From positions 180,181-244,180 of the forward strand of contig JAXGXF010000006.1 in the NCBI GenBank assembly GCA_040772885.1: a DNA stretch of 64,000 nucleotides, written 5' to 3'. The notes under the pieces were generated by a model, which was not told the origin of the DNA, did no database searches, and was given only the letters and a program-made list of their open reading frames with translations. The translations under genes and the position numbers were made by a program. Source of the DNA: Pullichristensenella sp002068815 (GTDB taxonomy: Bacteria; Bacillota; Clostridia; Christensenellales; Aristaeellaceae). Shown one piece after another: positions 16,823 to 24,630 of the stretch (the stretch's first letter is position 1; each line of letters opens with the position of its first letter).

Positions 16823-17761
16823 TCAGATCGATCGATTCCCGAACGCGATGTCGTTCCGGGCGTCGAACAGCTTGTCGATGAACAGCCGGTCGTACTCGGT
16901 CAGGTTGTAGCGGCGGGGGTAGATGAGCACGTCCCGGTAGCGGCGGTTCGAAGCGCACTTCCTTTCGACGAGGCCCCACGGCTCGAGGATCGACGGCGGC
17001 TCCGGCGACGACCACATGTAGGTGCCGGGGATGCGATTCAAAAATTCAAACTGCGCCGCGCGCTCGTAGATCAGTATGCGGCGGCTCTCGCAGTCGCCGG
17101 GGCGGTGCGGCGTGCGCGGGATCGCGGAGAGGTGCGGCACCGTCTTGTCGCCGTGCGTCAGCTCGATGTAGTTCTCCAGCCGCGCCGGGTCGAGCGGGTC
17201 GAGGTCCGCGAGCGGGTGCTTTTTCGACATCAGCACCGTGTAGTTGTACTCCCAGACCTGCTCGAAGCGCAGCTCCTTTTCGTCGAGGAAGTCCAGAAAG
17301 TGCGCCTCGTGCTGCACGCGGTAGCGTATGATGCCGAGCCGGAACCGGCCGGAGAGCACGTTGTTGACGGTCTGCACCGAGTTCGTCTCCTTGATGCTCA
17401 AGAGCATCTCGCCCTCGAGGTCGAGCGCGGAGATGAACCGCGAGACGCCGTCGGCGATGTAGCTGCCGCGCGGCATCGACAGGCTGAACCGCTGCATGCG
17501 ATCCTGCTCGTCGCTCTTGAGCGCCTCCATCTGGTCAACCTGCATCAGCACGCCGCGCGCGAGCTTCAAAAACTCCTCGCCCTTCGGCGTGGGCACGACG
17601 CCGCGCGACGTGCGCTCGAAGATCGGAAAGCCGAGGCCCTCCTCGAGCTCGCGGATCGCCTTGCTGAGGTTCGGCTGCGCCATGTACAGGTTTTCCGCCG
17701 CCTGCGAGATCGAGCCCGTGCGCTCGACCTCGATCGCGTATTTGAATTGTATCGTATTCAT
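16823..17761 (-). CDS. LysR-family transcriptional regulator
   Basis: The ATG at 17761 gives 312 residues. The N-terminal winged helix-turn-helix is typical of LysR proteins (residues 1-60; GSISQAAENLYMAQPNLSKA is the recognition region). A periplasmic-binding-protein-like effector domain follows (about 90-300). The C-terminus carries extra basic and aromatic residues. The gene has its own consensus promoter. The neighbours are a convergent E2-like gene and an L,D-transpeptidase, and neither is an obvious target. The effector is unknown. Confidence 0.92.
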   Translation of the reverse strand: MNTIQFKYAIEVERTGSISQAAENLYMAQPNLSKAIRELEEGLGFPIFERTSRGVVPTPKGEEFLKLARGVLMQVDQMEALKSDEQDRMQRFSLSMPRGSYIADGVSRFISALDLEGEMLLSIKETNSVQTVNNVLSGRFRLGIIRYRVQHEAHFLDFLDEKELRFEQVWEYNYTVLMSKKHPLADLDPLDPARLENYIELTHGDKTVPHLSAIPRTPHRPGDCESRRILIYERAAQFEFLNRIPGTYMWSSPEPPSILEPWGLVERKCASNRRYRDVLIYPRRYNLTEYDRLFIDKLFDARNDIAFGNRSI

Positions 17762-17785
17762 CGCGGCCCCCGTTTCTCTTGATCC

Positions 17786-17814
17786 ATTATACTCCGGCGG
17801 CGCCCGGGGGTCAA
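17786..17814 (-). promoter_or_regulatory. Promoter of the LysR gene
   Basis: On the minus strand, TTGACC (17814-17809), a 17-bp spacer and TATAAT (17791-17786) lie 25 nt before the ATG, leaving a very short leader. Confidence 0.85.
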
Positions 17815-17877
17815 CCGCCATGAAAAGCGGGCGGGAGCGGCGCCCGCCGTCCCCGCCCTGCGTGTTGCGCCCGTCCG

Positions 17878-19587
17878 TCAGTTCTGGATGACGACGGTCG
17901 TGCCGACCGGGCAGTTCGAGTAGATCCACTTCGCGTTGTCGACGGTCAGCCGGATGCACCCGTGCGAGGCGCGGCGGCCGAGGTTGCTGACCGAGCTCCG
18001 CTGCAGCGAGCTCTCCTTGGGCTGGCCGTAGATCACCGAGTGGAACAATATGCCGCCGAAGATGCGCGTCGCGTACTGCGCGTAGCAGTCGAAGTCCTTG
18101 AAGTAGTACCAGCGCCCGCCGGCCGGGCCGCCGGCCTGATAGGTGCCCAGCGGCGTCGGATCGCTCTTCGTGCCGGTCGAGCACTTGAAGCTGTGCAGCC
18201 GCTCCCCGTAGCCCTCGCCGGTCCAGCGGTAGACGTACACGCGCTGGTCGGAGACGTCGACGACGAGCTTGTACGGGAACACGTACTCGGTCGAGCGGAC
18301 CGCCGAAGGGTCGAACAGCGCCAGCTGCGTCGCCTCGTCCGCGACGCCGGTCTGGTCGAGGTTGTTGCGGCGCTGGAAGTACTTGAGCGCGTTCGCGGTG
18401 ATTTCGCCGTAGGTGCCGTCCGCGCCGTTGTACAAATAGCCGAGCTGCCCGAGCCTGCGCTGCACGCGCCGGACCTCGCGGCCGCTGTCGCCGACCTCGA
18501 CCGTCTGGCGGTAGACCTTGAAGCTGCCGTCGCGAAGGTAGTACAGGAGCTCGTCCTCGATGACCGGGTTCGGGACGTAGGGCGTCGGCGAGGGCGTGGG
18601 CGAGGGCGTCGGGGCGATCGTCGCGTCGACGACGCGCGGGAGCTCGCCCGGGCGCAGCGTCGGCGTCGGCGCGGGGGTCGGCGCGGGGGTCGGCGCGGGG
18701 GAGGGCGTCGGGTTCGCCTCGAGGTAGGCGAGGTAGTCCTCGTACTGGTAGCTCTTGAACGCCTTGACGGCCTTCTCGGTCGCGTCGCCGTAGGAGCCGT
18801 CGATCGTCCCGTCGAGGAAGCCCCACACGGCGAGCTTCTCCTGCGCGAGCTCGATGTCCGCGCCGGACGCGCCCTTCGCGCGCGGCGTCGGGGTCGGGGT
18901 CGGCTTCGGGATCAGCCCCGTGCCGTTCAGGAGCAGGTCGCGCGTCGCCGGGTCGGCGACGCCGGTCGCCGCGAGGCCGTGCGTCTGCTGGAATTCGCGG
19001 ACGGCGGTCGTCGTCGCGGCGCCGATCACGCCGTCGGACGCGCCGGAGAGGTAGGTCAGCTGGATCAGCTTCGTCTGGATTCCGTAGACGAGGTTCGGCT
19101 CCGAGAACAGCAGCGATCGCGTCTCGGGGTCGGCGACGCCGGTCGCCGGGAGGCCGTACATCTGCTGGAACAGCGATATGGCGTCCGTCGTCGCCGGGCC
19201 GAGCACGCCGTCGGGCGCTCCGGTCTTGACGCCGACCGCGATCAGCTTGTCCTGAATCTCGGTGACACCGATCTGCGCGACGGAGAGCGCCGCGCGCGTA
19301 TTTTGGTCGGCGGCGCCGGTCGGCGCCAGGCCGTACATCTGCTGGAACAGCTTCACCGCCGCCTCGGTCCCGCCGCCGAAGTGCCCGTCCGCCTTGCCCG
19401 CGAGCAGCCCGAGCGCGATCAGGCGCTCCTGGAGCTCCACGACGGGGCTCCCCTCGGAGGCGTCCACGACGCCGTTGTGGAGCGAGCCCGCGGGGTAGCC
19501 CGGCGTCGGGGACGAGGCGGTCTCCGCGACCGAAGCGCCCGTTAAAACACAGAGGATCAGCGCAAGAGAGATGATTCTGCGATACAA
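17878..19587 (-). CDS. Secreted L,D-transpeptidase with five peptidoglycan-binding repeats
   Basis: The 569-residue protein has a signal peptide (1-22). Three PG_binding_1 modules follow in tandem (about 45-105, 108-165, 170-225), then a fourth (about 240-285), a PTPSPAPTP linker, a fifth module (about 365-420), and a C-terminal YkuD domain (about 435-569). The active site is SHGCIRL with catalytic Cys, plus the upstream His in FHSVIYG. Such enzymes form 3-3 cross-links in peptidoglycan or attach proteins to it. It is a paralogue of the next gene upstream. A TATAAT lies at 19627-19622, but the -35 is weak. Confidence 0.93.
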   Translation of the reverse strand: MYRRIISLALILCVLTGASVAETASSPTPGYPAGSLHNGVVDASEGSPVVELQERLIALGLLAGKADGHFGGGTEAAVKLFQQMYGLAPTGAADQNTRAALSVAQIGVTEIQDKLIAVGVKTGAPDGVLGPATTDAISLFQQMYGLPATGVADPETRSLLFSEPNLVYGIQTKLIQLTYLSGASDGVIGAATTTAVREFQQTHGLAATGVADPATRDLLLNGTGLIPKPTPTPTPRAKGASGADIELAQEKLAVWGFLDGTIDGSYGDATEKAVKAFKSYQYEDYLAYLEANPTPSPAPTPAPTPAPTPTLRPGELPRVVDATIAPTPSPTPSPTPYVPNPVIEDELLYYLRDGSFKVYRQTVEVGDSGREVRRVQRRLGQLGYLYNGADGTYGEITANALKYFQRRNNLDQTGVADEATQLALFDPSAVRSTEYVFPYKLVVDVSDQRVYVYRWTGEGYGERLHSFKCSTGTKSDPTPLGTYQAGGPAGGRWYYFKDFDCYAQYATRIFGGILFHSVIYGQPKESSLQRSSVSNLGRRASHGCIRLTVDNAKWIYSNCPVGTTVVIQN

Positions 19588-19712
19588 TCGTCACACCCCA
19601 ATTCCCATGCCATGTATTGCCATTATACCGGAATATTTTCGCACAAAGTGGCCCTGCGTGTAAACATCAGATTAAATATGTAGGGGGAGAGGGGGTTCCT
19701 CTCCCCGGTAGG

Positions 19713-21119
19713 TCAGTAGATCGTGACCGTCGTCCTCGCCGAGCAGTTGTTGTAGATCCACTTCGCGTCCTCGACCTTCAGCCGGATGCAGCCGTGCGAC
19801 GCGCGCGAACCGAGCTTGGCAACCGAGCCGGAGATCAGCGTCGAGGAGTCCTTCTGGTTGAAGAGCACCGAGTGGAACAGGTACGGCCCGCTGATGCGGT
19901 AGGCGTACTGCGCCCAGACGTCGAACTTGTTGAAGTAGTACCAGCGCCCTGCCGGACCTCCGTTCGAGAAGGTTCCGCGCGGCGTCGGGTCGTCCTTTGT
20001 GCCGGTGGAGCACTTCATCGTGCGCACGAGCTTCGAGTAAGAGCCGTTGACCCACTTGTACGCGTACACGCGCTGGTCCTTGATCGACACCTTCAACAGG
20101 TACGGGTGCTCCGGGCGGTCGGACTTGACCGCGTTCGCGCTGAACAGGAGCCGCTGCGTGACCTCGTCGGCGACGCCGGTCTCCACGAGGTTGTTGCGCT
20201 TCTGGAAGTACTTGAGCCCCGTCTCGGTCCCGGCGCCGAAGTCGCCGTCGATGCCGCTGTCGATATACCAGAGCGCGGCCAGGCGCCTCTGCAGGCGGTA
20301 CACTTCGCCCAAGTTGTCCTCGTCCTTCATGCCGCGCTGCAAGTCCTCGCGATAGACCTCAAACGAGTTGCCCAGCAGCACTTCCTTCAGCTCGTCCGTC
20401 GCGATTCCGTCCGGCGCGTAGGGCGTCGGGGTCGGAGCGGCGGTCGGCTCGGGCGCCGGTTCCCCGGTCCTGTCCGGGTCGAAGGACGCCTCGGGCGTCG
20501 GGCTCGGAACGGGGGAGGGGGTCGGCTCGGGCGTCGGCTCGGGCGTCGGGGTCGGGCTGTAGAGTTCGATTCCCTCGCGCTCGTACAGGTACTTCTGGTA
20601 GAGCTTCAGCGCCTTGTCGGTGCCGCCGCCGAAATCGCCGTCGGCCTTGCCATCCATGAAGCCCAGTATGCGAAGCGCCTCCTGAATCTCCTTGACGCCG
20701 TCGCCCTTCGCGCCCTTCGCAAGCGGGGTCGGCTCGGGCGTGGGCATCGGAACCGCGATTGCGCTCTTGAGCGCGAGCTCTGTCGCCGCGTCCACGACGC
20801 CCGTCTCCGCGAGGCCGTTCATCCGCTGAAATCGCTTCAGCGCGTCCTCGGTCTTTTTGCCGAACTGCCCGTCGGGCGCGCCGGCCAGATAGTTGAGTTC
20901 CACGAGCCGCTGCTGCAGATCGGCCACCGCGCTTTCACCGGCCGCGTCGCGGCTTCCCCTACCGATCGGCGTAACCGTCGGGAGGGCGGTTGGGTTTTCG
21001 GCGAGCGCCGATTGGCCGAGCGTCAGCTGCTGCTCGTCTGCGTCCTCGACGACGCTGTACTGACATCCCGCCAAAAGGAGCAGGAGGATCAGCAGCGCGG
21101 CGAGCAGTTGTTTCTTCAT
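19713..21119 (-). CDS. Lipoprotein L,D-transpeptidase with peptidoglycan-binding repeats
   Basis: Starting at ATG 21119, the 468-residue protein has a lipobox ending LLLAGC with Cys19, so it is probably lipidated by Lgt and Lsp and anchored to the outer face of the membrane. It carries PG_binding_1 modules (about 65-125, 140-185, 275-330), PTPTPEPTP linkers, and a C-terminal YkuD domain with FHSVLFN and SHGCIRL. It closely parallels the soluble enzyme at 17878-19587 in domain order and YkuD sequence, so the two arose by duplication. One form is tethered and one released. Confidence 0.93.
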   Translation of the reverse strand: MKKQLLAALLILLLLLAGCQYSVVEDADEQQLTLGQSALAENPTALPTVTPIGRGSRDAAGESAVADLQQRLVELNYLAGAPDGQFGKKTEDALKRFQRMNGLAETGVVDAATELALKSAIAVPMPTPEPTPLAKGAKGDGVKEIQEALRILGFMDGKADGDFGGGTDKALKLYQKYLYEREGIELYSPTPTPEPTPEPTPSPVPSPTPEASFDPDRTGEPAPEPTAAPTPTPYAPDGIATDELKEVLLGNSFEVYREDLQRGMKDEDNLGEVYRLQRRLAALWYIDSGIDGDFGAGTETGLKYFQKRNNLVETGVADEVTQRLLFSANAVKSDRPEHPYLLKVSIKDQRVYAYKWVNGSYSKLVRTMKCSTGTKDDPTPRGTFSNGGPAGRWYYFNKFDVWAQYAYRISGPYLFHSVLFNQKDSSTLISGSVAKLGSRASHGCIRLKVEDAKWIYNNCSARTTVTIY

Positions 21120-21226
21120 TCTTAACACCCCATCCTAGTCATTCGCATCTCGTTGAATGCGATAGTTAGACGCATTCGGATGGGATATAGGTTCACGATT
21201 TCTATGTGAAATGTTTGGCTGTGCTG

Positions 21227-22108
21227 TCAGAAGCTGAAATAGCCCGTCGAGATGTAGCCGGTCGCGGAGCCGGAGCGGACCTTCGCCCACTTGCCGTCGA
21301 CCTCGAGCACCGTCACGCCCGCGCCCGCCGAAAGCGTCCGGATGACCGAATAATTCGTGCCCGGACCCTTGCGGAAGTTGACGTCGCCGGTCGTCCGCGC
21401 GCCGACGCCGAAGGAGACGTAGCTCTTGTGGACGTAGCCGGTCTTCTTGTTCGTCGTCACGACCTCGACCCAGTCGCCGCTTTTTCCGATCGCCTTCAGG
21501 AAGTCGCCGCGCCTGAGCGTCCCGAGCGACGAATAGCCCGTGCCCGCGCCGCTGCGCAGGTGCACGCTTCCCTCGACGGTCTTCGTCATCAGAAGCGCCG
21601 GCTCGTACTTCGACGTTCCGCCCGACGGGGGAGGGGTCGCGCCGCCGCGGATGTACGCGGAGCGGATGTAGCCGACCTTGCCGGTGCGCTCGACGCGAAT
21701 TTTCGACCATTCGCCGGAATTTTCCAACACCGTGACGCTCTCGCCGTGCACCGCGTAGCCGGTGATTTCGTAGCTCGTGCCCTTGCCCGCGCGCAGGTTC
21801 AAGGAGCCGCCGTCCTTGCTCACGTACACGGTCGCGCCGGCGTCCCGTATGTAGCTCGAGCGGATATAGCCGACCTTGCCGGTGCGCTCGACGCGGATTT
21901 TCGACCACTCGCCGGAATTTTCCAGCACCGTGACGCTCTCGCCGTGCACCGCGTAGCCGGTGATCTCGTAGCTCGTGCCCTTTCCGGCGCGCAGGTTCAA
22001 AGACCCTCCGTCCTTGCTCACATACACCGTCGCCGCCAGCGCCGCGCCCGTGACCAGCGCCAATATAAGCGCCGCCGCGGCCGCCATCTTCCACCATTGC
22101 CTCTTCAT
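21227..22108 (-). CDS. Secreted protein of four bacterial SH3 domains
   Basis: The 293-residue protein has a signal peptide (1-25) followed by four SH3b-type modules of about 62 residues and no catalytic domain. Modules 1 and 2 are almost identical in protein and DNA (66-residue period). Modules 3 and 4 are more diverged and are separated from them by a short PPPSGG linker. Each module has the pattern LNLRAGKGTSYEI, then a turn, then W.KIR...GYI. It probably binds peptidoglycan or stem peptides at the cell surface, perhaps as a scaffold or sensor. It sits between the transpeptidases and the histidine kinase. Confidence 0.85.
   Translation of the reverse strand: MKRQWWKMAAAAALILALVTGAALAATVYVSKDGGSLNLRAGKGTSYEITGYAVHGESVTVLENSGEWSKIRVERTGKVGYIRSSYIRDAGATVYVSKDGGSLNLRAGKGTSYEITGYAVHGESVTVLENSGEWSKIRVERTGKVGYIRSAYIRGGATPPPSGGTSKYEPALLMTKTVEGSVHLRSGAGTGYSSLGTLRRGDFLKAIGKSGDWVEVVTTNKKTGYVHKSYVSFGVGARTTGDVNFRKGPGTNYSVIRTLSAGAGVTVLEVDGKWAKVRSGSATGYISTGYFSF
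21653..22029 (-). repeat. Near-identical 198-bp tandem duplication (SH3 modules 1 and 2)
   Basis: Copies at about 21653-21831 and 21851-22029 align with an offset of exactly 198 bp and few substitutions. The high DNA identity compared with the other two SH3 modules of the same gene indicates a recent duplication or gene conversion. Confidence 0.88.
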
Positions 22109-22189
22109 GCTTCATCCCTCCCGTTCATTCGTTTTGCCTTTTAGACAGGAACTGGGGGAATTTGGTTCCGGGGGATTTCTGGGAATAGA

Positions 22190-22224
22190 TGGAAAGGCCG
22201 CACCCCCGCAAGCGGGAGTGCGGC
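22190..22224 (-). terminator. Terminator-like hairpin after the histidine kinase
   Basis: A 13-bp stem with one mismatch (22198-22210 with 22212-22224 as seen on the plus strand) lies 17 nt beyond the kinase stop. The T tract on the minus strand is weak (CCTTTCC). Confidence 0.55.
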
Positions 22225-22241
22225 AAATTCGCTGCCGGCGC

Positions 22242-23639
22242 CTATGCCTCCGAGCGGTCCCTGCGTATCGTAAACCCGAACTCGCTGCCGACGCCCTTCT
22301 CGCTCTTGGCCCAGATGTCCTCGCCCATCCAGCGCAGCAGCTCCTTCGCGATCGAGAGCCCGAGGCCGCTGCCCATGCCGCTGTGCGCCTTGTCCACCTT
22401 GTAGAAGCGGTCGAACACGAACGGCAAATCCTCCGGCGCGATGCCTATGCCGGTGTCCTTGACGCTCAGCGTCACGCGAGCGTCGTCCCACGCCGCGTCG
22501 ACCGAGATCGTGCCGCCCTCCGGCGTGTACTTGATCGCGTTGTCGAGCAATATCACGAGCAATTGCTCGACGCGGTCGGCGTTCGCGACGACCGGCGGCA
22601 CCTTCGAGAAGTCCGCGTGCGCCTCAAAATGCAGCGCGTGGTCCTCGGCGATCGCCTGATACCGCTCGCAGACGTCGGCGACGATGGTGCCGAGCTTCAT
22701 CCGCTCCGCCTGGAGCGCGAGCGCGCCGCTCTGCAGCCTCGAGAGCTCCATCAGGTCGTTGATCAGCCGCGAGAGACGCATGATCTCGCGCAAAATGATG
22801 TCGTAATAGCGCATGCGCATCTCCTCGGTCGCGACCATGCCCTCCTTCAAGGGCTCGATCAGCGCGCGCATCGCGGTCAGGGGCGTGCGCATCTCGTGCG
22901 AGACGTTCGCCACGTAGTCGCGCCGCGTGCGCTCGAGGCGCTCGAGCTGCGTGATGTCGGAAAAGAGCCCGACCGCGCCGGCGGTCGTGCCGATCTCGTC
23001 GATCAGCGGGGAGATCACGATGCGGAGCACGCGCTCGGGGAATTCGAGGTTGCGCGCGATGACCTCGCCGTCCCGGATCACGCGGTCGAAGTCGTCCCAG
23101 ACGCCCTGGTCGGGGATCAGCTTCATCCGCTCGCCCCGGCCGGACGCGCTCCTGTGCGCCTCGAACATCTTTTCGAGCGCCGGGTTTCGATGCGTGATGC
23201 GCCCCTTCGCGTTCACCGCGACGATGCCCTCCGAGAGGCCGTTGAGCATGTGCTTCAAGCGGTTGCGCTCGATGATCAGCAGATACATGTTGCGCGAGAG
23301 CTGGTAGGACAGGTTGTTGAGCGCCTTTCCCAATTGGCCGAGTTCCCCGGTCATGCGCTCGTCCGCGCGCGCGTCGAGGTCGCCCTTCGCGACCGCGACC
23401 GCCACGTCGCGCAGCGCGCGCAGTTGCCGGTTGACGGGCAGAATGAGCAGCTTCAAGAGCGGGTACGACGCGAGTCCCGCCGCGCAGAGCCCCGAAAGCG
23501 CCGACCACACGAACGGCATCGCGCCCCCGCCCCGGTTGAACAGGAACAGGTTCGCGAGCAATGCTACGACGACCATTGTCGAAACAATGGCCGCCGTAAA
23601 GAGCACCGCGCGCTTGAAAAGCGAGCTTCCCTTGTTCAT
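22242..23639 (-). CDS. Sensor histidine kinase (PhoR/WalK-like: 2 TM, HAMP, PAS, HisKA, HATPase)
   Basis: The 465-residue protein begins at ATG 23639, overlapping the response regulator stop by 4 nt. Two membrane segments (about 10-30 and 40-62) leave only a very short outside loop. HAMP is at about 63-115 and a PAS-like domain at about 125-225. The phospho-acceptor His is in NVSHEMRTPL. The ATP-binding N box is LLVILLDNAIKYTPEGG, with G boxes DTGIGI and GSGLGLSI. The tiny extracellular loop means sensing is likely intramembrane or via PAS. Its place inside a block of wall proteins suggests an envelope-stress or wall-remodelling role, which is inference. Confidence 0.93.
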   Translation of the reverse strand: MNKGSSLFKRAVLFTAAIVSTMVVVALLANLFLFNRGGGAMPFVWSALSGLCAAGLASYPLLKLLILPVNRQLRALRDVAVAVAKGDLDARADERMTGELGQLGKALNNLSYQLSRNMYLLIIERNRLKHMLNGLSEGIVAVNAKGRITHRNPALEKMFEAHRSASGRGERMKLIPDQGVWDDFDRVIRDGEVIARNLEFPERVLRIVISPLIDEIGTTAGAVGLFSDITQLERLERTRRDYVANVSHEMRTPLTAMRALIEPLKEGMVATEEMRMRYYDIILREIMRLSRLINDLMELSRLQSGALALQAERMKLGTIVADVCERYQAIAEDHALHFEAHADFSKVPPVVANADRVEQLLVILLDNAIKYTPEGGTISVDAAWDDARVTLSVKDTGIGIAPEDLPFVFDRFYKVDKAHSGMGSGLGLSIAKELLRWMGEDIWAKSEKGVGSEFGFTIRRDRSEA

Positions 23640-24331
23640 GCGTTGACCTCGAACCGATAGCCTACGCCGTAGACGGTCTTGAGCACCCACGGCACGTTCT
23701 CCTGCGGGAGTTTCTGGCGGATGCGCTTGATGTGCGCGTCGACGGTGCGCGTGTCGCCGAAGTAGTCGTACCCCCAGACGCGCGAGAGGATCTGCTCGCG
23801 GGAGAACACCTGGCCGACGTTCGAGGTCAGCATGTGCAGTATCTCGACCTCCTTGGGCGTGCAGGGAACGACCTTGCCGGCGGCCTTGACCTGGTAGTTT
23901 TCGAGGCTGATCTCGAGCTGCGGGAGGCGTATGATCGAGTTGTCCTCGTCCGGCGCCTTCTCGGAGAAGCGCCGAAGCACCGCCTTGATGCGCGCCAGCA
24001 CCTCGCGCGGGCTGAAGGGCTTCACGATGTAGTCGTCCGCGCCGAGCTCGAGGCCGAGTATCCGGTCGATCTCCTCTCCCTTGGCGGTGAGCATGATGAT
24101 CGGGATGGAGCTCGTCTGGCGGATCGTGCGGCACACGTCGATGCCGGACATCCGGGGCATCATCAGGTCGAGCACCACCATGTCCGGGTGCAGACTTTCG
24201 ACCATTTCGAGCGCCTGCTGGCCGTCGTACGCGGACTGATGCTCATACCCCTCGGAGCCCAGGTACAGGCCGAGGGACTCGTGCACCACGGGATCGTCGT
24301 CGCAGATCAGAATCAGCGGGTACATCGACAT
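23636..24331 (-). CDS. OmpR/PhoB-family response regulator
   Basis: The 231-residue protein has an N-terminal receiver domain with acidic cluster DDD near residue 11, phospho-acceptor Asp in VVLDLMMPRMSG, and the conserved Lys in KPFSPRE. A C-terminal winged-helix DNA-binding domain follows (about 130-231; ending in TVYGVGYRF). GAGGTG lies 5 nt upstream of the ATG at 24331. It is coupled to the kinase gene by a 4-nt overlap. Probable targets include the neighbouring cell-wall genes. Confidence 0.95.
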   Translation of the reverse strand: MSMYPLILICDDDPVVHESLGLYLGSEGYEHQSAYDGQQALEMVESLHPDMVVLDLMMPRMSGIDVCRTIRQTSSIPIIMLTAKGEEIDRILGLELGADDYIVKPFSPREVLARIKAVLRRFSEKAPDEDNSIIRLPQLEISLENYQVKAAGKVVPCTPKEVEILHMLTSNVGQVFSREQILSRVWGYDYFGDTRTVDAHIKRIRQKLPQENVPWVLKTVYGVGYRFEVNA

Positions 24332-24363
24332 AATCTCACCTCAGATTTCACATTCGTACTATT

Positions 24364-24392
24364 ATTATATACATTGGCGAGAAGTTATGCAA
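24364..24392 (-). promoter_or_regulatory. Promoter of the two-component system
   Basis: On the minus strand, TTGCAT (24392-24387), a 17-bp spacer and TATAAT (24369-24364) lie about 33 nt before the response regulator start. Confidence 0.8.
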
Positions 24393-24572
24393 CTGTTGTC
24401 AGAAAGTGCCTTAATAAAATCAAATTCGACAGGAAATTGGGCGAAGGCGCGAACGCCGCTTCAAAATTCATAATTTTGTAATAACCGGCGGGGAATTCAA
24501 TGATTTCAGCCAATTTTTAAGCGATTGCGGCGGAAAATCGCGGGCGATGTATAAAAGATCGCATATTTCCTC

Positions 24573-24601
24573 TTGATTTTGAAATAAATCTGTAATATAA
24601 T
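24573..24601 (+). promoter_or_regulatory. Promoter of the 778-residue SH3/peptidoglycan-binding protein
   Basis: TTGATT (24573-24578), a 17-bp spacer and TATAAT (24596-24601) lie 30 nt upstream of the start. The intergenic stretch from 24393 to 24572 otherwise shows nothing recognisable. Confidence 0.85.
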
Positions 24602-24630
24602 GGCTTCAACACCAAATCGCGGGAGGACGA

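Noticed and set aside
19622..19650. Full promoter for the secreted L,D-transpeptidase
   Set aside because: A TATAAT is present on the minus strand, but no acceptable -35 hexamer lies 16-18 bp upstream, so only the -10 is mentioned.
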